A program made the translations under genes and the position numbers. This document shows positions 22,290 to 32,738 of a stretch of DNA of 64,000 nucleotides, piece by piece. Within the stretch, counting starts at the first letter, position 1. The number at the start of each line of letters is the position of its first letter. Source of the stretch: Sanguinoderma infundibulare (taxonomy: Eukaryota; Basidiomycota; Agaricomycetes; Polyporales; Polyporaceae); NCBI GenBank assembly GCA_032821775.1, contig JAVLRN010000001.1:310001-374000 (forward strand), written 5' to 3'. Under the pieces are notes generated by a model, which was not told the DNA's origin, did no database searches, and was given only the letters and a program-made list of their open reading frames with translations.

Positions 22290-22640
22290 GGAGCCCACTA
22301 TACAGCAACTACAGCCATTCGCCGTACACTACCATACGCCGGGGGACTATTGTAGTCCTCTACCATATCTCCCCATCAGTCCTGCATGGTGCTACAATAT
22401 CTCTCATTGGTCCTACATGGCACTATATGGCCCGCGCACCTATCCGATAGGCCACTACGGTATTTTCCCCGGCTCCGACGAAATCCTACAGGGCTATGCA
22501 GCATGCTCCGCTATAAACTGTAGGACATTGGCCTATCCGCCGGAATGCTGCAGAGCCATATGCTGAATTGCAGGATATCATGAGGCACCTATCAATGGCT
22601 ACGATGGCTACAGAGCCATATGGTTTATTGCAGGTATATG
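22290..22640. repeat. CTGYAGG-type motif cluster, right
   Basis: Counterpart of 19440-19830 with words such as TTGTAGTCCTCTACC, GTCCTGCATGGTGCTACA, ATCCTACAGGGCTATGCAGC and AACTGTAGGACATT. It contains one approximate 61-base direct repeat: CTGCAGAGCCATATG...ATTGCAGG near 22548 and CTACAGAGCCATATG...ATTGCAGG near 22609. No gene. Confidence 0.5.
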
Positions 22641-22698
22641 TAAACCTCAAACCCAGTTTGCTGATGTCAAGTTGGGTAGGACAGTAGAGTGATGCAAG

Positions 22699-22935
22699 TT
22701 AAGAAGGCTCAATCAAAACCGACCAACACCTGTCACGCATGACCATCAGGTGAAACGGGCGTCCCCCTGCCAAGCGTGACATTTGGGCCCTCCAAGTGCT
22801 CCCGAAAAGGACCTCCGGGAGGGCAAGAAAACATTACAAAATCCTGGCCCCTTTGCAAAATCGAAAACCTGAGAGTGATAGCGAATCAAAGCTCTGATTA
22901 TCCTCAGGTTTTTCAATTGGTTTGGCACGTGATCC
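22699..22935 (+). mobile_element. truncated TIR element (left end)
   Basis: The left end TTAAGAAGGCTCAATCAAAA followed by CCGACCAACACC...TGTCACGCATGACCATCA resembles the left end of the complete TIR element at 61.3 kb. Further in, TTTGCAAAATCGAAAACCTG and a later CCTCAGGTTTTT form the same internal inverted repeat found in that element. No matching right terminus was found, so this copy is probably truncated just before the tRNA gene. Confidence 0.55.
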
Positions 22936-22946
22936 AACCCCGTGGA

Positions 22947-23038
22947 ACACTGATGGTGAAACGGTATCATGCTTGCCTTCCACGTTTGACGTATAACGAT
23001 CCGAGCAAGCGGCGTGGGTTCGACTCCCGCTCAGTGTA
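22947..23038 (+). tRNA. tRNA-Gly (anticodon TCC) with intron
   Basis: A complete cloverleaf can be drawn. Acceptor stem ACACTGA (22947-22953) pairs perfectly with TCAGTGT (23031-23037), discriminator A23038. D-arm GTG...CAT with GG in the loop. Anticodon stem CTTGC (22972-22976) pairs with GCAAG (23005-23009), loop CTTCCA with anticodon TCC at 22979-22981. T-arm GTGGG-TTCGACT-CCCGC (23014-23030). A 21-nt intron (22983-23003) lies directly after position 37, the canonical eukaryotic site. CCA is not encoded. The T-loop GGTTCGACTCC supplies the B box. It decodes GGA/GGG glycine codons. It lies next to the truncated TIR element, which may have inserted into its upstream flank. Confidence 0.93.
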
Positions 23039-23365
23039 CTGGCGTTCCGAAGTAACGTGATTTTTCGCATTTGCGAAGATGAAAATCTTCTGCAATAATC
23101 AGTCTCGCGTTGTGCCGCAACATGCATATATGTCTGACGACAGCTGCTACCTATTCGCAATGATCCTGATAAAGTACACACGCGGCGATGGGACCAAGAG
23201 AATCTTTGGGAACGTCACAATATTAAGCTCATAATCCCCGTTATTGCACTATCATAGTAGTCATCGCATAGATCCAACGAAGCAAACCAAGTAATAATTA
23301 GGAACTAACATGGGTGGGGTGAAGTACCAGAGTAAACTACTGCAACCAGTGCCGCGCCGGTAAGA

Positions 23366-23434
23366 GGGGGGAGGGTGAGGGTGAGGGCGAGGGGGAAGGG
23401 GGATGATAGTGGTAGTGGTAGTGGTAGTGGGAGG
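23366..23434. repeat. GGTGAG / GGTAGT microsatellite
   Basis: A purine-rich simple repeat: several GGTGAG-like hexamers followed by four GGTAGT-type units, just past the stop codon of SPA2 (its 3' untranslated side). Likely variable in length between strains. Confidence 0.75.
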
Positions 23435-23439
23435 GGTAT

Positions 23440-26435
23440 TTATTCTTGACCTTGACCCGGTTCCGCCGGCGCGCCGAGCTTCATCAGGATCTTCATCGCG
23501 TTCGCGACCGCGAAGCTCGACTTTGCCATGACCTGCCGCGTCTCCTTCGTGATGTCCGCCTGGGCCTGCATCTCGCTGAGCTTGTTCGCGTGCTCGCCGA
23601 GCTCGCGCAGGATCTCCTCGCCTTGCGCCTTGGAGCCCGGGGGCAGGTTGTCCTTGCACACCGCGACGATGCTGGACACGATCGTGATGATCTGCGTCAG
23701 GTTTTCGTTGAGCGTGGGGGAGGGTGTCGGGCTGCGGACGCCGGAGAGCACGCTCTGGATGGCGTACACTATCGACTCCGTCTGCGCCTCGAGATAAGGC
23801 TGGTGACGTGACGGTCAGCGCTCGGTTCATATTCCTGAAGTTAGAGCACACTGCTTTACCTTCAGTTCTGCCCATGCGTCTTCAGGGCCCTCTCCGTTCA
23901 TGGAGCTGTCGCTCTTGCCGCCGCCGTTCAACTTCGCCTTCTCGAACAGCGGTGGCGGCGAGCTCGTGTGCGAACTCGACATGTTGGACGGTGGTCGACG
24001 AGGGGTGACACGAGGCGACGAAGAGGGAGACAGGTTGTAGCGATCGTCTCCCCCACGCGAGCTGGTGCTGCTCCCACTCCTCTGGTGGACCGAATTCGAA
24101 CGAAGCTCCTCGACGGCGCGCAGGGAAGAAGCGAACCCGTTGGTGGCGGACGACGCGACGGGCATGAACGCGTCCTGCTCCGCCTTCGTCGCCTTGCGGA
24201 TGTGTACCGTCTTGCCGATCTCGGTGACCGTCGCGGACACGTGGCTCGCAGCGGCGTCGAGCAAGCTGACGGGCGACATGCCGGCGCCGGTCGCGTGCGT
24301 CTTCGCCGCAGTGACGAGGTTGCTGAGCGTCGCATCGAGACGTTCGCGAAGAGCCTGCAGCGCGTCCAGATCGACCTCGGCCCGGTCCTTCTGCGGTCGG
24401 CGTTCGAAGGTGCGGACGTCGTCGATGATGGCGGTAACCGCGTTAATCACGCCCTTCATGGGCTGGAGGACGCGTGTAGGCGCATTGGACCGACCAGCGG
24501 TGAGGAGACTGTCGACAGACGAGACGAATCCGGTGACGTGAACGTCGACGAGACCGCCATCTCGTGCAACAGGTAGCTGGTCGTCGATCTTCGGCGGCTG
24601 GAGGAACAACTGCGAGGTCGCTGCACAGGCCCATCATTAACACGGACGCGAGGAGACGACTGCAGGACAACATACCCTTCGCACTCCGAAGCTCCGTCTT
24701 CGCCTGCTCGTACTTGCGCTTGTACTCCTTGACCTGACCTTCCAGTTCGCGAATCGTCCCAACGTCGCCGTCCCTCGCCATCAGCAGCTCGTCATTCCGT
24801 CGGGACAAGTCCGACAACTCCGCCATCAGACCCTCCATATCCAGCCGGAGCTGATCCAACAATGCAGAGTCGACCTACGCAGACCCGTCAGCAAACCGAA
24901 GAGAAGCCAAACCAACGAATGAACACGCACGCTTCCAGCAGCGCCACCGCCCGACTCGAGCACTTCACATCGCTCACGCAACATCCGAATCTCATCCTGC
25001 TCCTGCCGCTGCCGCCGCTCCGCCATGTCCCCCTCGCGCGCGCGCTCCTCCCTCAGCGCATCCAGTTCCTGCTGCAACGCCAACATCGACGAGCCCTTCT
25101 CCTCCGCGCGCTGTAAAAGCCCCACGTCAGCACAAGCCCACGCAAACACCGAGGATCCGAACGGCTCACCCGCCGGAGCTCTCCCAACTCCACTTCCATC
25201 GCCCGCACCCGCTTCTCCCCGTCCATCCACTTCTGCTCCCGGTCCTGCACGTCCTCGAGGTCCCGCTCGAGGCCCGCGATCCGCGACTGCATCGTCGCGA
25301 TCTTGAACTCGTACTCCCGCCTCACCCGCTCGTCCTCCCCCGCCACGCTCGTCCGCCCGCCCACCGCCATCATCTTCGACATGCCCCCGCCCGCCGACCG
25401 GTCCGATGCCACGCTCTGCCGCCCATACGATCCCCGCTCGTAGTAGTCCTCGCCCTCGTCCGCCTGCTGCAGTCGCGCGCTCAGCCCGCTCAGCCCGCCC
25501 AGCCCCCGCTCCGGCGGGCTCCGCGGGCTCATCTCGTCCTCCACGTCCCTCTCCGAGTCGCTCAGGCCCCCGCCCCGGTTCCGCGCCGTCGCGTTCGATT
25601 CGCGCCCGTACGGCACCTCGATGTCCTCCTCGGCGATCGTCGACTTGTTCGGGATGATCATCCCCATCCCCGCCGTCGCGCTCTGCGCGTCCCCGCCGCT
25701 CGTCACGCTCGCGCTCTCGCTGGGGCGCCGCCCGAGCGTCGTGTCCTGCGACGGCCGCCTGCGGTCCGTCCCCGTGTAGATGTCCTGCGACGGCCTCCGG
25801 TCCAAGCCCGTGTAGATGTCCTGCGAGGGCTTGCGCCGCGAGAACCCGGCGACGTCCCCGTTGGACGCCCCCGGCGTGCTGCCGCCGTAGCCCGAGTCGT
25901 TGGCCCTCTCTTCCGACGTCCGGCCGTTCCGCGGGAAGTCGGGCGACGGATAGTCGTCGTACGCAGACCCGGCAGAGACGGCCGATGGCGGACCATTCGA
26001 AGCCTGCACAAAGGCAATCAGCCAGCACCATCCGAGCGGTCAGCACGCTGTGCGCACCTCCTTGAACTCCGGATATCGACGAGCCAGCTCGTAGTAGACA
26101 TCACTCGACAGGTCCTTGAACCTGCCGGTGGGCAGCGTCGCGAGCTTCTGTCGCGCCTGGTTTCGCTTCGGGTGGAAGTCGTCGCGCACGGGAAGGAAGG
26201 GTACTGAGTACAAAGATTAGCAGCGACCAAGATGATCACCAGACAAAGTACCTTCGTTGTCGCTCGTGTTGTTCTTTCGCCGCATCAACTCATCGTAAAC
26301 GTCGGTCGACAGCTCCTGGAACTGCTGGCGGGTCAGACGGGTGAGCTTCTGTCGAGCAGTGGACCGCGAGTTGGCCGGTTCTGGAAACGAGATGTAAGTG
26401 ATTGCTGTTGGTCTACGTGCGTGTCTGGGTGCCAT
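23440..26435 (-). CDS. SPA2: Spa2-type polarisome scaffold
   Basis: Seven-exon gene. Exon 1 starts MAPRHARRPTAITYISFPEP and contains the first Spa2-homology (GIT_SHD) repeat, KLTRLTRQQFQELSTDVYDE. Exon 2 holds the second, KLATLPTGRFKDLSSDVYYE. A serine-rich disordered middle follows, then a coiled coil (residues about 350-560, e.g. KIATMQSRIAGLERDLEDV and RDMEGLMAELSDLSRR-like segments), a linker and a C-terminal helical region like the GIT/Spa2 C-terminal domain. In yeast, Spa2 scaffolds the formin, Pea2 and MAP-kinase components at growth tips; a role in hyphal polarity here is inferred from the family. Introns are 50-80 nt (e.g. between 26253 and 26203). Near residue 130-170 three RRxPSQDIYTG-like repeats form likely basophilic kinase sites. 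The stop is at 23440. Confidence 0.9.
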
Positions 26436-27400
26436 GGTGAGGGGGGATAGGGGGCAAGCACAAACGTCCTCTCCGTGTACGAGTCCTCTTAAACGCAAAT
26501 CGGCGCGGAGGCGGCGCGGGGAACTTTGACAGATAAGATACAAATGATACACGGTGGGTACCATATCCATTCAGCTATGCGTACACCCCCACGCCGACGT
26601 AAATGCGACAGACGTCATCGACGACTTTCCATACATTGCGCAAGCAGGAGAACCCGAAAGGTGGGAAGTAACACACATGTCATTCCACGGCTTCAACGAG
26701 GATCCTTCAACACGACACACTGGGAAACGCAGAACGGCAAGAAGGACGACAAAGAAATATCCCCACCGAGGACAAGCACCGATGAATCCGCAAGAATCAT
26801 GTGCAGAATAAGAAGCAAAATGTGGAACTATGTTTCCCGAAATGGGATGTGGGGAATCATGCCGGAAACGTCGCAGAATCTCGGCTATAAATCAAAGAGT
26901 TTTTCAATTTCTGCCCCGTAAATCCCACTTCGGGGATCGTATTTTCACATTTCACCCCTCATCGTAGCATAATTAAAGCCTGCTCCCGGTGCCCGCGATT
27001 CCTGCGCCTCCCAGCCGTTGAAGAGAGTTGGCACCACGTCTCCGCTGTGGCGTACCATTCGTGGCGGAGACAGGTAGGCAACCAATGGTGCCGGTGAATT
27101 CTGGAGAGACGGGTGGGGTCTCCCTTCCATCACGTCAGACTCCCAGAAGCTACGCCCGTCAACTTCTGCGTGCCGATCGATGACCCCGCGCTATGCCCAA
27201 AGAATCACCCAAAGAAAGCCGCAAGGCGAGCGCACTTGAGCGCGGAGGGTTTTAGCTGGTGACGCTGTGTGCAGCTCACGGCCAAGACGAAAGAGAGGGT
27301 AGGAAGCGCACTGCATCACCGAGACGGTGAGAAGGCAGTACGCCGCCCATGAGTACGAAGCTCACGAGACGTACAGTGTGGGTCACTCTCATTTTCTACA
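26436..27400. other. intergenic, upstream of SPA2
   Basis: No gene is supported here. A short GC hairpin-like word (CCCCG...CGGGG, about 26915-26936) and an AT-rich stretch near 26880-26970 are visible. The 26540-26920 region has an open frame without domain or coding bias. The SPA2 promoter must lie at the left end. Confidence 0.45.
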
Positions 27401-27419
27401 GTTTATGCCACGTTCGTGA

Positions 27420-27650
27420 GACCCACTTCTGACGTCTGGTACAGAGACTGTACCACCTCTGCGAAGCAAAGGCTGACGTCGAGCTGCGTCTGCGACATCG
27501 CGCTCAAGACCTGGACGCTGGTCACGCAGAGCTCGTTTGATGGAGGTGATGGGCTGTTCGAGAGCTCGGCTTCGACAGCCCTTGATCGAGGCTGACGCTG
27601 CTCCTCCGCGGTAGTACGGCATAGGTCTCAAACGGCGCGGGTGATTCCTG
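27420..27650 (+). pseudogene. fragment of unknown parental leader gene
   Basis: Matches 3814-4015 on the same strand. One frame is strongly coding-like, reading LYHLCEAKADVELRLRHRAQ and then DLDAGHAELV plus stop. A one-base difference from the 3.8-kb copy shifts its first codons. Unlike the 3.3-kb locus, the nearest leader exon (28420) is on the opposite strand, so the two parts of the ancestral gene have been separated by rearrangement. Confidence 0.4.
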
Positions 27651-28239
27651 TCTGCGTCGTACTCGCCGACCGTATCATTCGCTGCAGAGGGTCTCTTGGA
27701 AGAAAGTTGCAGGCAGTGTGAAGGCCTGTTTCTTGCCAAGAACCCACCAAAAACCGCAGCGGTTGATACGGTGCCCGGCGACATGTCGGTGGGGAATGGT
27801 CTGTTCGTAAGACCGTGGTCACGGCATCATTGGGGAGTCATCTTGTTATTGAGACATGCGTTCTCAATCCCCGACGAGGACGGGCAACGCGAGATGCATG
27901 TTTGGATCGCTCTCAAGCCGTCTTAATCTCAATTCCTCTGGACACTGGACACTGGACGCGGTGAGAGGCAATTGATAGGAGGCATTGAACCCGCCGACCA
28001 TTAAGTGTATAGGCGATCCCCACTGGCACCATACACCGACACTTATCGGCGAGGTATGCCACTCCGCCGTTCGGAGGTACGAATGCAGGCAAGGTCGAAA
28101 TGGACATATCCATATGAGATCCCTCCAGCCGCTTTGCCCGTCCTGGAACAGCCATCAAGCCACTAGGCACTGAATAAGTGCGCCCAGTATCCCCTCTCCC
28201 TCTAACCCGGACGGAAGACAGAAAAGGAGGGCAACATAC

Positions 28240-28420
28240 CTTTCGCCAGATAGGCAGCCAGATACTGGCTGAGCTCTTCAAAATGGGTGCGGGCAACCGC
28301 GCGTGGATCGGCATTCGTGTAATCCTTTGAGGGCTTGTAGGACTCGGTGCGGTAGTGGGATATGCCTGAGTAAGTGGTGTTCGTGGGGGAGGCGGCCCTG
28401 GTCGAGCCGGCGCGTCTCAT
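28240..28420 (-). CDS. leader exon, copy C (frame intact)
   Basis: First exon of the unknown leader gene, starting MRRAGSTRAASPTNTTYSGI at 28420 and ending at a GTATGT donor after YLAK, 181 nt as in the 3531 copy. The reading frame is intact. The downstream sequence matches copy 1 only as far as TTGCCTGCATTCGT and then diverges, so the second exon found at 3814 is absent here. Upstream (28440-28900) is the conserved promoter-side sequence of the module. Confidence 0.4.
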
Positions 28421-28949
28421 GCTGAAGGATCGATGTCAAGACAGAGAGAGATATGGGCAGAAAACGAGTAGAGTGTCGACAAAGCGAGCGCAGAGAGACG
28501 GAGACGACCCAAGTGCGGACGAAGCGAAGAAGGAATGAAAGACGACGTAGGAATGAAGCGCGACAGACAAGGTGCTCGGTGACCGAGCCAGAGTCTCACT
28601 GGCACCGGCAGCAGTCTCGCTATCCGGCGCTTGCTCGTTGCGATGTCTCCGCTTCCTTCCCACGGTCGGCCCCGCTGCGCCATCTGCGAGAACGCGATTG
28701 CTCCAGTACCCGTCGTCCCGCCCATCCACCGCGGTCGATATCTGCGGTGCACTCTCCAGCAGCTGTCTGCATGTCTCATCGTCCCTTGGATACTCTCTGC
28801 GCTGTTTTTCACCCCTGCCGCCTGTTGTTGCCTCATGCTCGAGTAATTTAGATACTGCAATTCCAGATTGACGTCCCGACTCCCGAGCCCGAAGCGTGTA
28901 CACATTCGGTGGTGAGTTTTCCTATTCCTTTATTGCTGACTATTACACG

Positions 28950-29225
28950 CCTGTACAGTACTGACTTAGGCCGGCTGTGTCGCAAGTCCCATCTCGTCAA
29001 ACGAACCGGCGATATCGTTTCCGTCGCGGAGTGGGTACGGTCATGTTTAAATGTTGTCACAGCGCAAGCATAAGTTATACAAAATCATCCCAGCGCAATA
29101 TTCTTCAGTCCGACGCAAGCCCTTCAAGAAGTTGGAACAAGACCATCCGCGCTACCCAACCCTCCTCCATTGCCTTCTCGTGAAAACGGCCCGGAGTTGC
29201 CCTGCAAGCTCCCCGTGGAGCCACA
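28950..29225 (-). repeat. post-DUF6533 block, copy C (short)
   Basis: Minus-strand counterpart of 7510-7770, carrying the same GGCGATATCGTTTCCGTCGC and ATTCTTCAGTCCGACGCAAG stretches. It links DUF6533 copy C to the leader exon at 28420. No gene is seen. Confidence 0.55.
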
Positions 29226-29231
29226 CCTGGC

Positions 29232-30989
29232 TCAAACCTCTGTTGCAACCCGCACGACATCGAGAGGCTCGTTTCGCTCGAGTGGCGATTGCGTAGAAAC
29301 GCCACTTGCTTCCAGCCCACCCTGACCCTCGCCCGTCGTGTGATCCTGTGGAACCTCTCTGGCCGAGTCCCCGTTCCCGTCGAATGACGCTCCGCCAGCT
29401 GTCTCCTCATCCTCGTCGTTCGGGCCCGAAATGACAGAGGCATGGCCGATCGACCCAATGACCCGGTCGAAGACAACTGAGCTGATGCGCGAGTTCGTGC
29501 TCGAGAATTTAGATCCTCCTGCACGCATCCTGACATCGGTCGCTTGCAGGTCGAGCAGGAATTGACAAATGAGGATGTTGGGGATGCTATCCGAGTCGTG
29601 TCAGATGACTGCCCGCGCTGGAGAGGAGAGACGATCCGTACACCAAAATCACGGGGGTAATGTAGGAATAGTCGATCGTGACCTTGAATGAAAACTTCGA
29701 AGTTGACCCGTTAGCGCTGCTACATTCTCATCTACGAGCGGGAGAAGTTACGCGTACAAGTAACACCTGAACACAAAAATTGACCGATCGAATTCCTATC
29801 ATAACGCTTGACGTCGGACGTTAGGATGTGCGTATGGATGGGATGATTGAAGTTGACGCACATGAAGTAAAGGATCTCTAGATATCGACCGTGAGGTGAT
29901 GATCGCAGTTTGAAACATCACGACTCACCGTCACGGAGGAACACTTCTAGAAGGGACGCATTGCCCATACCCTGAGGTCTTGCTCCACGGATGGGAGATA
30001 TAGCGACCCAGGTCAGGTAAATGAGCAAGCCGTCGGGCACAAGAGTTGCCAGCAAGAGCCAGGTCTCTAATGCGAAAACGACTGCAACAGAGGTGTCAAC
30101 GACGTTGGCATATGCAACATTTTAACACCGTACTTCTATCATAGATAGTTAACATTTGTACAAGGGTAATTCCAGACTGGAAAATTAACTCTTCCGTAGT
30201 CCAGCCCCAAGGGAAAGAGGCGGTGTCTGTTGGCACAGACTCGTATCGGTTGCGCCTGACGCATTCAAAGCCTCTAGGCACATGGTCAGGGAGACCATAA
30301 TTTGGCGAGATGACTTCTGCTATTTGCACAATAGAAATGGCAAGGCTGACCACGGACAGCAGCCATTTCTTGCGGGCCAGGGCGAACAATCGGAGGGAAG
30401 TAAAGACTAGCAAATAATGGTGTCATAAGCGACCACCTAGGTTACATATGTTTAATCCAACGTACCTATAGCTAGGCAAACGAGGATGACGCCTGCAGCA
30501 TCCGACACCGAAATCACTACTGCGCACCTTATCAGGAAGCTAGAATCAGGATTCATATGTATGCCTTGCAATGAACATTGCGCACCCCTGAAAGATTTCC
30601 CATTATCGGGCTCAGACTTCACCTAGCGGATGAATAAAATATCATACCTCATTCGACAGAGATACAATATTGATATTCTGGATAGTTCTGAGGATGTTGA
30701 ACGCCAGTCCGATGTACCTGTACAGGAAATATATGATGGTTGCCCCTGTCACTTTACCCTTCCGAGTCCAAAACACCTCCACTTCTTGATCAAGGAGCGT
30801 CGCCCAATGGTACACCAAGAGTGCTGAACAAGTTAAAAATGAGCGATGGATGTTTAGAAAAGTCATTTGTCAGCCTGACTCAGCCAACATGCCAACTGGG
30901 AGTGGATAGTACTCACTGGTAGCGGATAGGGTAGAATACTGGTTGTTACGCAACCTGGGGCGAAAAGGTTGGAAAGGTTTCTCATCCAT
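29232..30989 (-). CDS. DUF6533 membrane protein, copy C
   Basis: DUF6533-family gene on the minus strand. The start is MDEKPFQPFRPRLRNNQYST (ATG at 30989), followed by a GTGAGT donor. Exon 2 (about 30830-30650) reads LLVYHWATLLDQEVEVFW and KGKVTGATIIYFLYRYIGL. A middle exon (about 30410) has FTSLRLFALARKKWLLSVVS. Another has VFALETWLLLATLVPDG-like sequence and LLIYLTWVAISPIRGARPQG. The last exon starts near DSIPNILICQFLL and MRAGGSKFSSTNSRISSV and ends VRVATEV plus stop at 29232. Several hydrophobic segments fit the family's predicted seven-helix layout; no biochemical function is known. This is one of the better-preserved copies, although I could not verify every junction. Confidence 0.6.
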
Positions 30990-31111
30990 TTCGCAGACTT
31001 ATATATGATTCGTCCACTTACAAATTGGCAAGCCGGAGTGGAAAAACGGCGAAGCGCATTGCGGGAGGATTCGATTGAGGACCGCTGTGCTTGGTCCTCG
31101 TACTTATACAC

Positions 31112-31117
31112 TTTGTT
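31112..31117 (-). promoter_or_regulatory. TATA-like box of DUF6533 copy C
   Basis: TATAAG on the minus strand in the conserved context GTGTATAAGTACGAGGAC, about 125 bases upstream of the ATG at 30989. Confidence 0.45.
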
Positions 31118-31239
31118 CGTCACCTTCTCCACATGGCAGATATGCCAAGTTGACAGCTGTCAGATTCCTCTGTCTGACCCGAGGCCTGACGGCAGTGCAA
31201 CAGGAAGTGTTTCTCGTCCACTATAGTCACGGACAACTA

Positions 31240-31940
31240 GCGACTCTGGAGTGCCGGAGACGATGACCTAGCGGAGACTTCTAACGATGTGCAATTTAGA
31301 AACTGCTTCAGGCCAGCAGCTATGTTCAGAGCAATTGGCCCTCCGGCAGAAAACTCGTTCATGTCAGCTACACAGCCAACGTCGATGGCTCGATAGGAGC
31401 CCCAGACGCTCCGGTACCCTGACCCCAGTTCCCAGCGGGACGCCACACCGACCGCGCTGGAGGGTCCATTGGGGCGTCCGACCGCCAAATACGGCTGCCA
31501 TCGAGTCTGGACCCGTTTTTTTTGCGGGAGGGCATATTGATTTAAACACAGCTGAAACGTCCCTTCGAATTTGTTTGAACACGAGCTGCGAAACAGTCAA
31601 GGTTGACACGCACGGTGAGAGGGCTTGTAATCGCAGTTCGTCGCATCCAGCAGTCAAGTGTGTCGTGAATGGTGGAGAACATCCGGTCGCCATTCGCGAT
31701 CTCCATTGGTTTACTGAAATTTTGTGTTAGCTCAGCCCAACAGTAAATTGACAGCGGTACTATACTTGAGAAACCGATGTGGACCCACTGCCAAAGCATC
31801 ATATCGTGATGAGTCATGTCAGCCAATGCACTGGCCGCAGTAAGATCACCCACAGCTTGACAACTTTGAAAGACGTGAACATGAAAAGCCTGAAAGCAAT
31901 GATGACCCCGTGCCGGAAACATGAGGGGAACCCCGATCAT
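31240..31940 (-). repeat. intermodule spacer, copy C
   Basis: Minus-strand copy of 4800-5530, about 700 bases and very similar, including frames readable as VHIGFSSIVPLSIYCWAE and ITSPLTVRVNLDC. These words are also present in the plus-strand copy, where stops interrupt them, so the block may descend from coding DNA. Confidence 0.6.
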
Positions 31941-31996
31941 GATGAATAACGAAGCAATACCATTAGTGCCGCGATAGCTCTACGTCGCTCTAATCT

Positions 31997-32660
31997 CTAG
32001 CTCTCGAACATGGCGACGGGTACGTCGATGCCAAAGTTCGACTTCGCAAAGTCGTGCATCCACGCCTCGAGCTCATTCTCAAAGCGCAGGCCCGCCCGTC
32101 TGAACAGGCACCAGACCCACTACCGCACCCTCACCTCCTAAAAGACGACGTCCGAGGTGAAGAGGGTGGACACGAAGAGCAGATGGTTGAAGGCCTCGCG
32201 GAGGCGGTGGAACAGCATGAGCTTGTGTGACGTCACCAGAGAGCACGACGTCCAGTAGCTGATGATACCGCATGCGGATGCGGTTCACTGGCGCGGCGAA
32301 CATCTGGTTGTTGCCTGTGGACGGGCTGGGTGTCAGCATAGATGAAACAGAGTACGCCCTGAGCTATCGACGTACCTTGCATATACAAATCCGGCATGTC
32401 TCTCTGCTGGAACCGCGCCGGACGCATCAACGTCGCGCTCGCAAATAGGTCGGACATTCCGATCCCCCACTCGGCCGCGACGTCCTTGACGACGTCAAAG
32501 TCGAGCGTGAGCAGACCCTTCCACAGCTGCGCGTACTGCTGCTGGAATGTGTCCGAAACGTGCACGTACAGCCCATGAACGAGCAGGACGAGCTGCGCCT
32601 GGCCTGTAGAAGCATCGACACCAACCTCTCCTTCGAAGAAGTGGTGCGGATTCAGGTATA
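31997..32660 (-). pseudogene. ABC1 kinase 3' fragment, copy C
   Basis: Begins around LLVHGLYVHVSDTFQQQYAQ and continues through WKGLLTLDFDVVKDVAAEW to RDMPDLYMQ and a GTACGTCG donor near 32375. The last exon starts NNQMFAAPVNRIR, but an insertion then shifts the frame (RMRYHQLL instead of RIISYW). The same insertion is found in the copy at 45.1 kb. The active-site DHG is VHG, as in copy B. The N-lobe is absent. Not functional. Confidence 0.8.
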
Positions 32661-32738
32661 GTCAAGGTAGCCATGGGTACACCTCTGCGCGCTCCATATG
32701 GGATCCTTCCAGCCGCTTTACCCATCCGAGACCAAATA

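Noticed and set aside
23366..23434. Regular short repeats, possible CRISPR-like array
   Set aside because: Hexamer microsatellite without spacers, in a eukaryotic genome.
24826..26046. 406-codon frame on the minus strand overlapping SPA2
   Set aside because: Out-of-frame reading of the SPA2 middle exon with an artificial RGRA-type composition; the SPA2 frame has conserved domains and proper introns.
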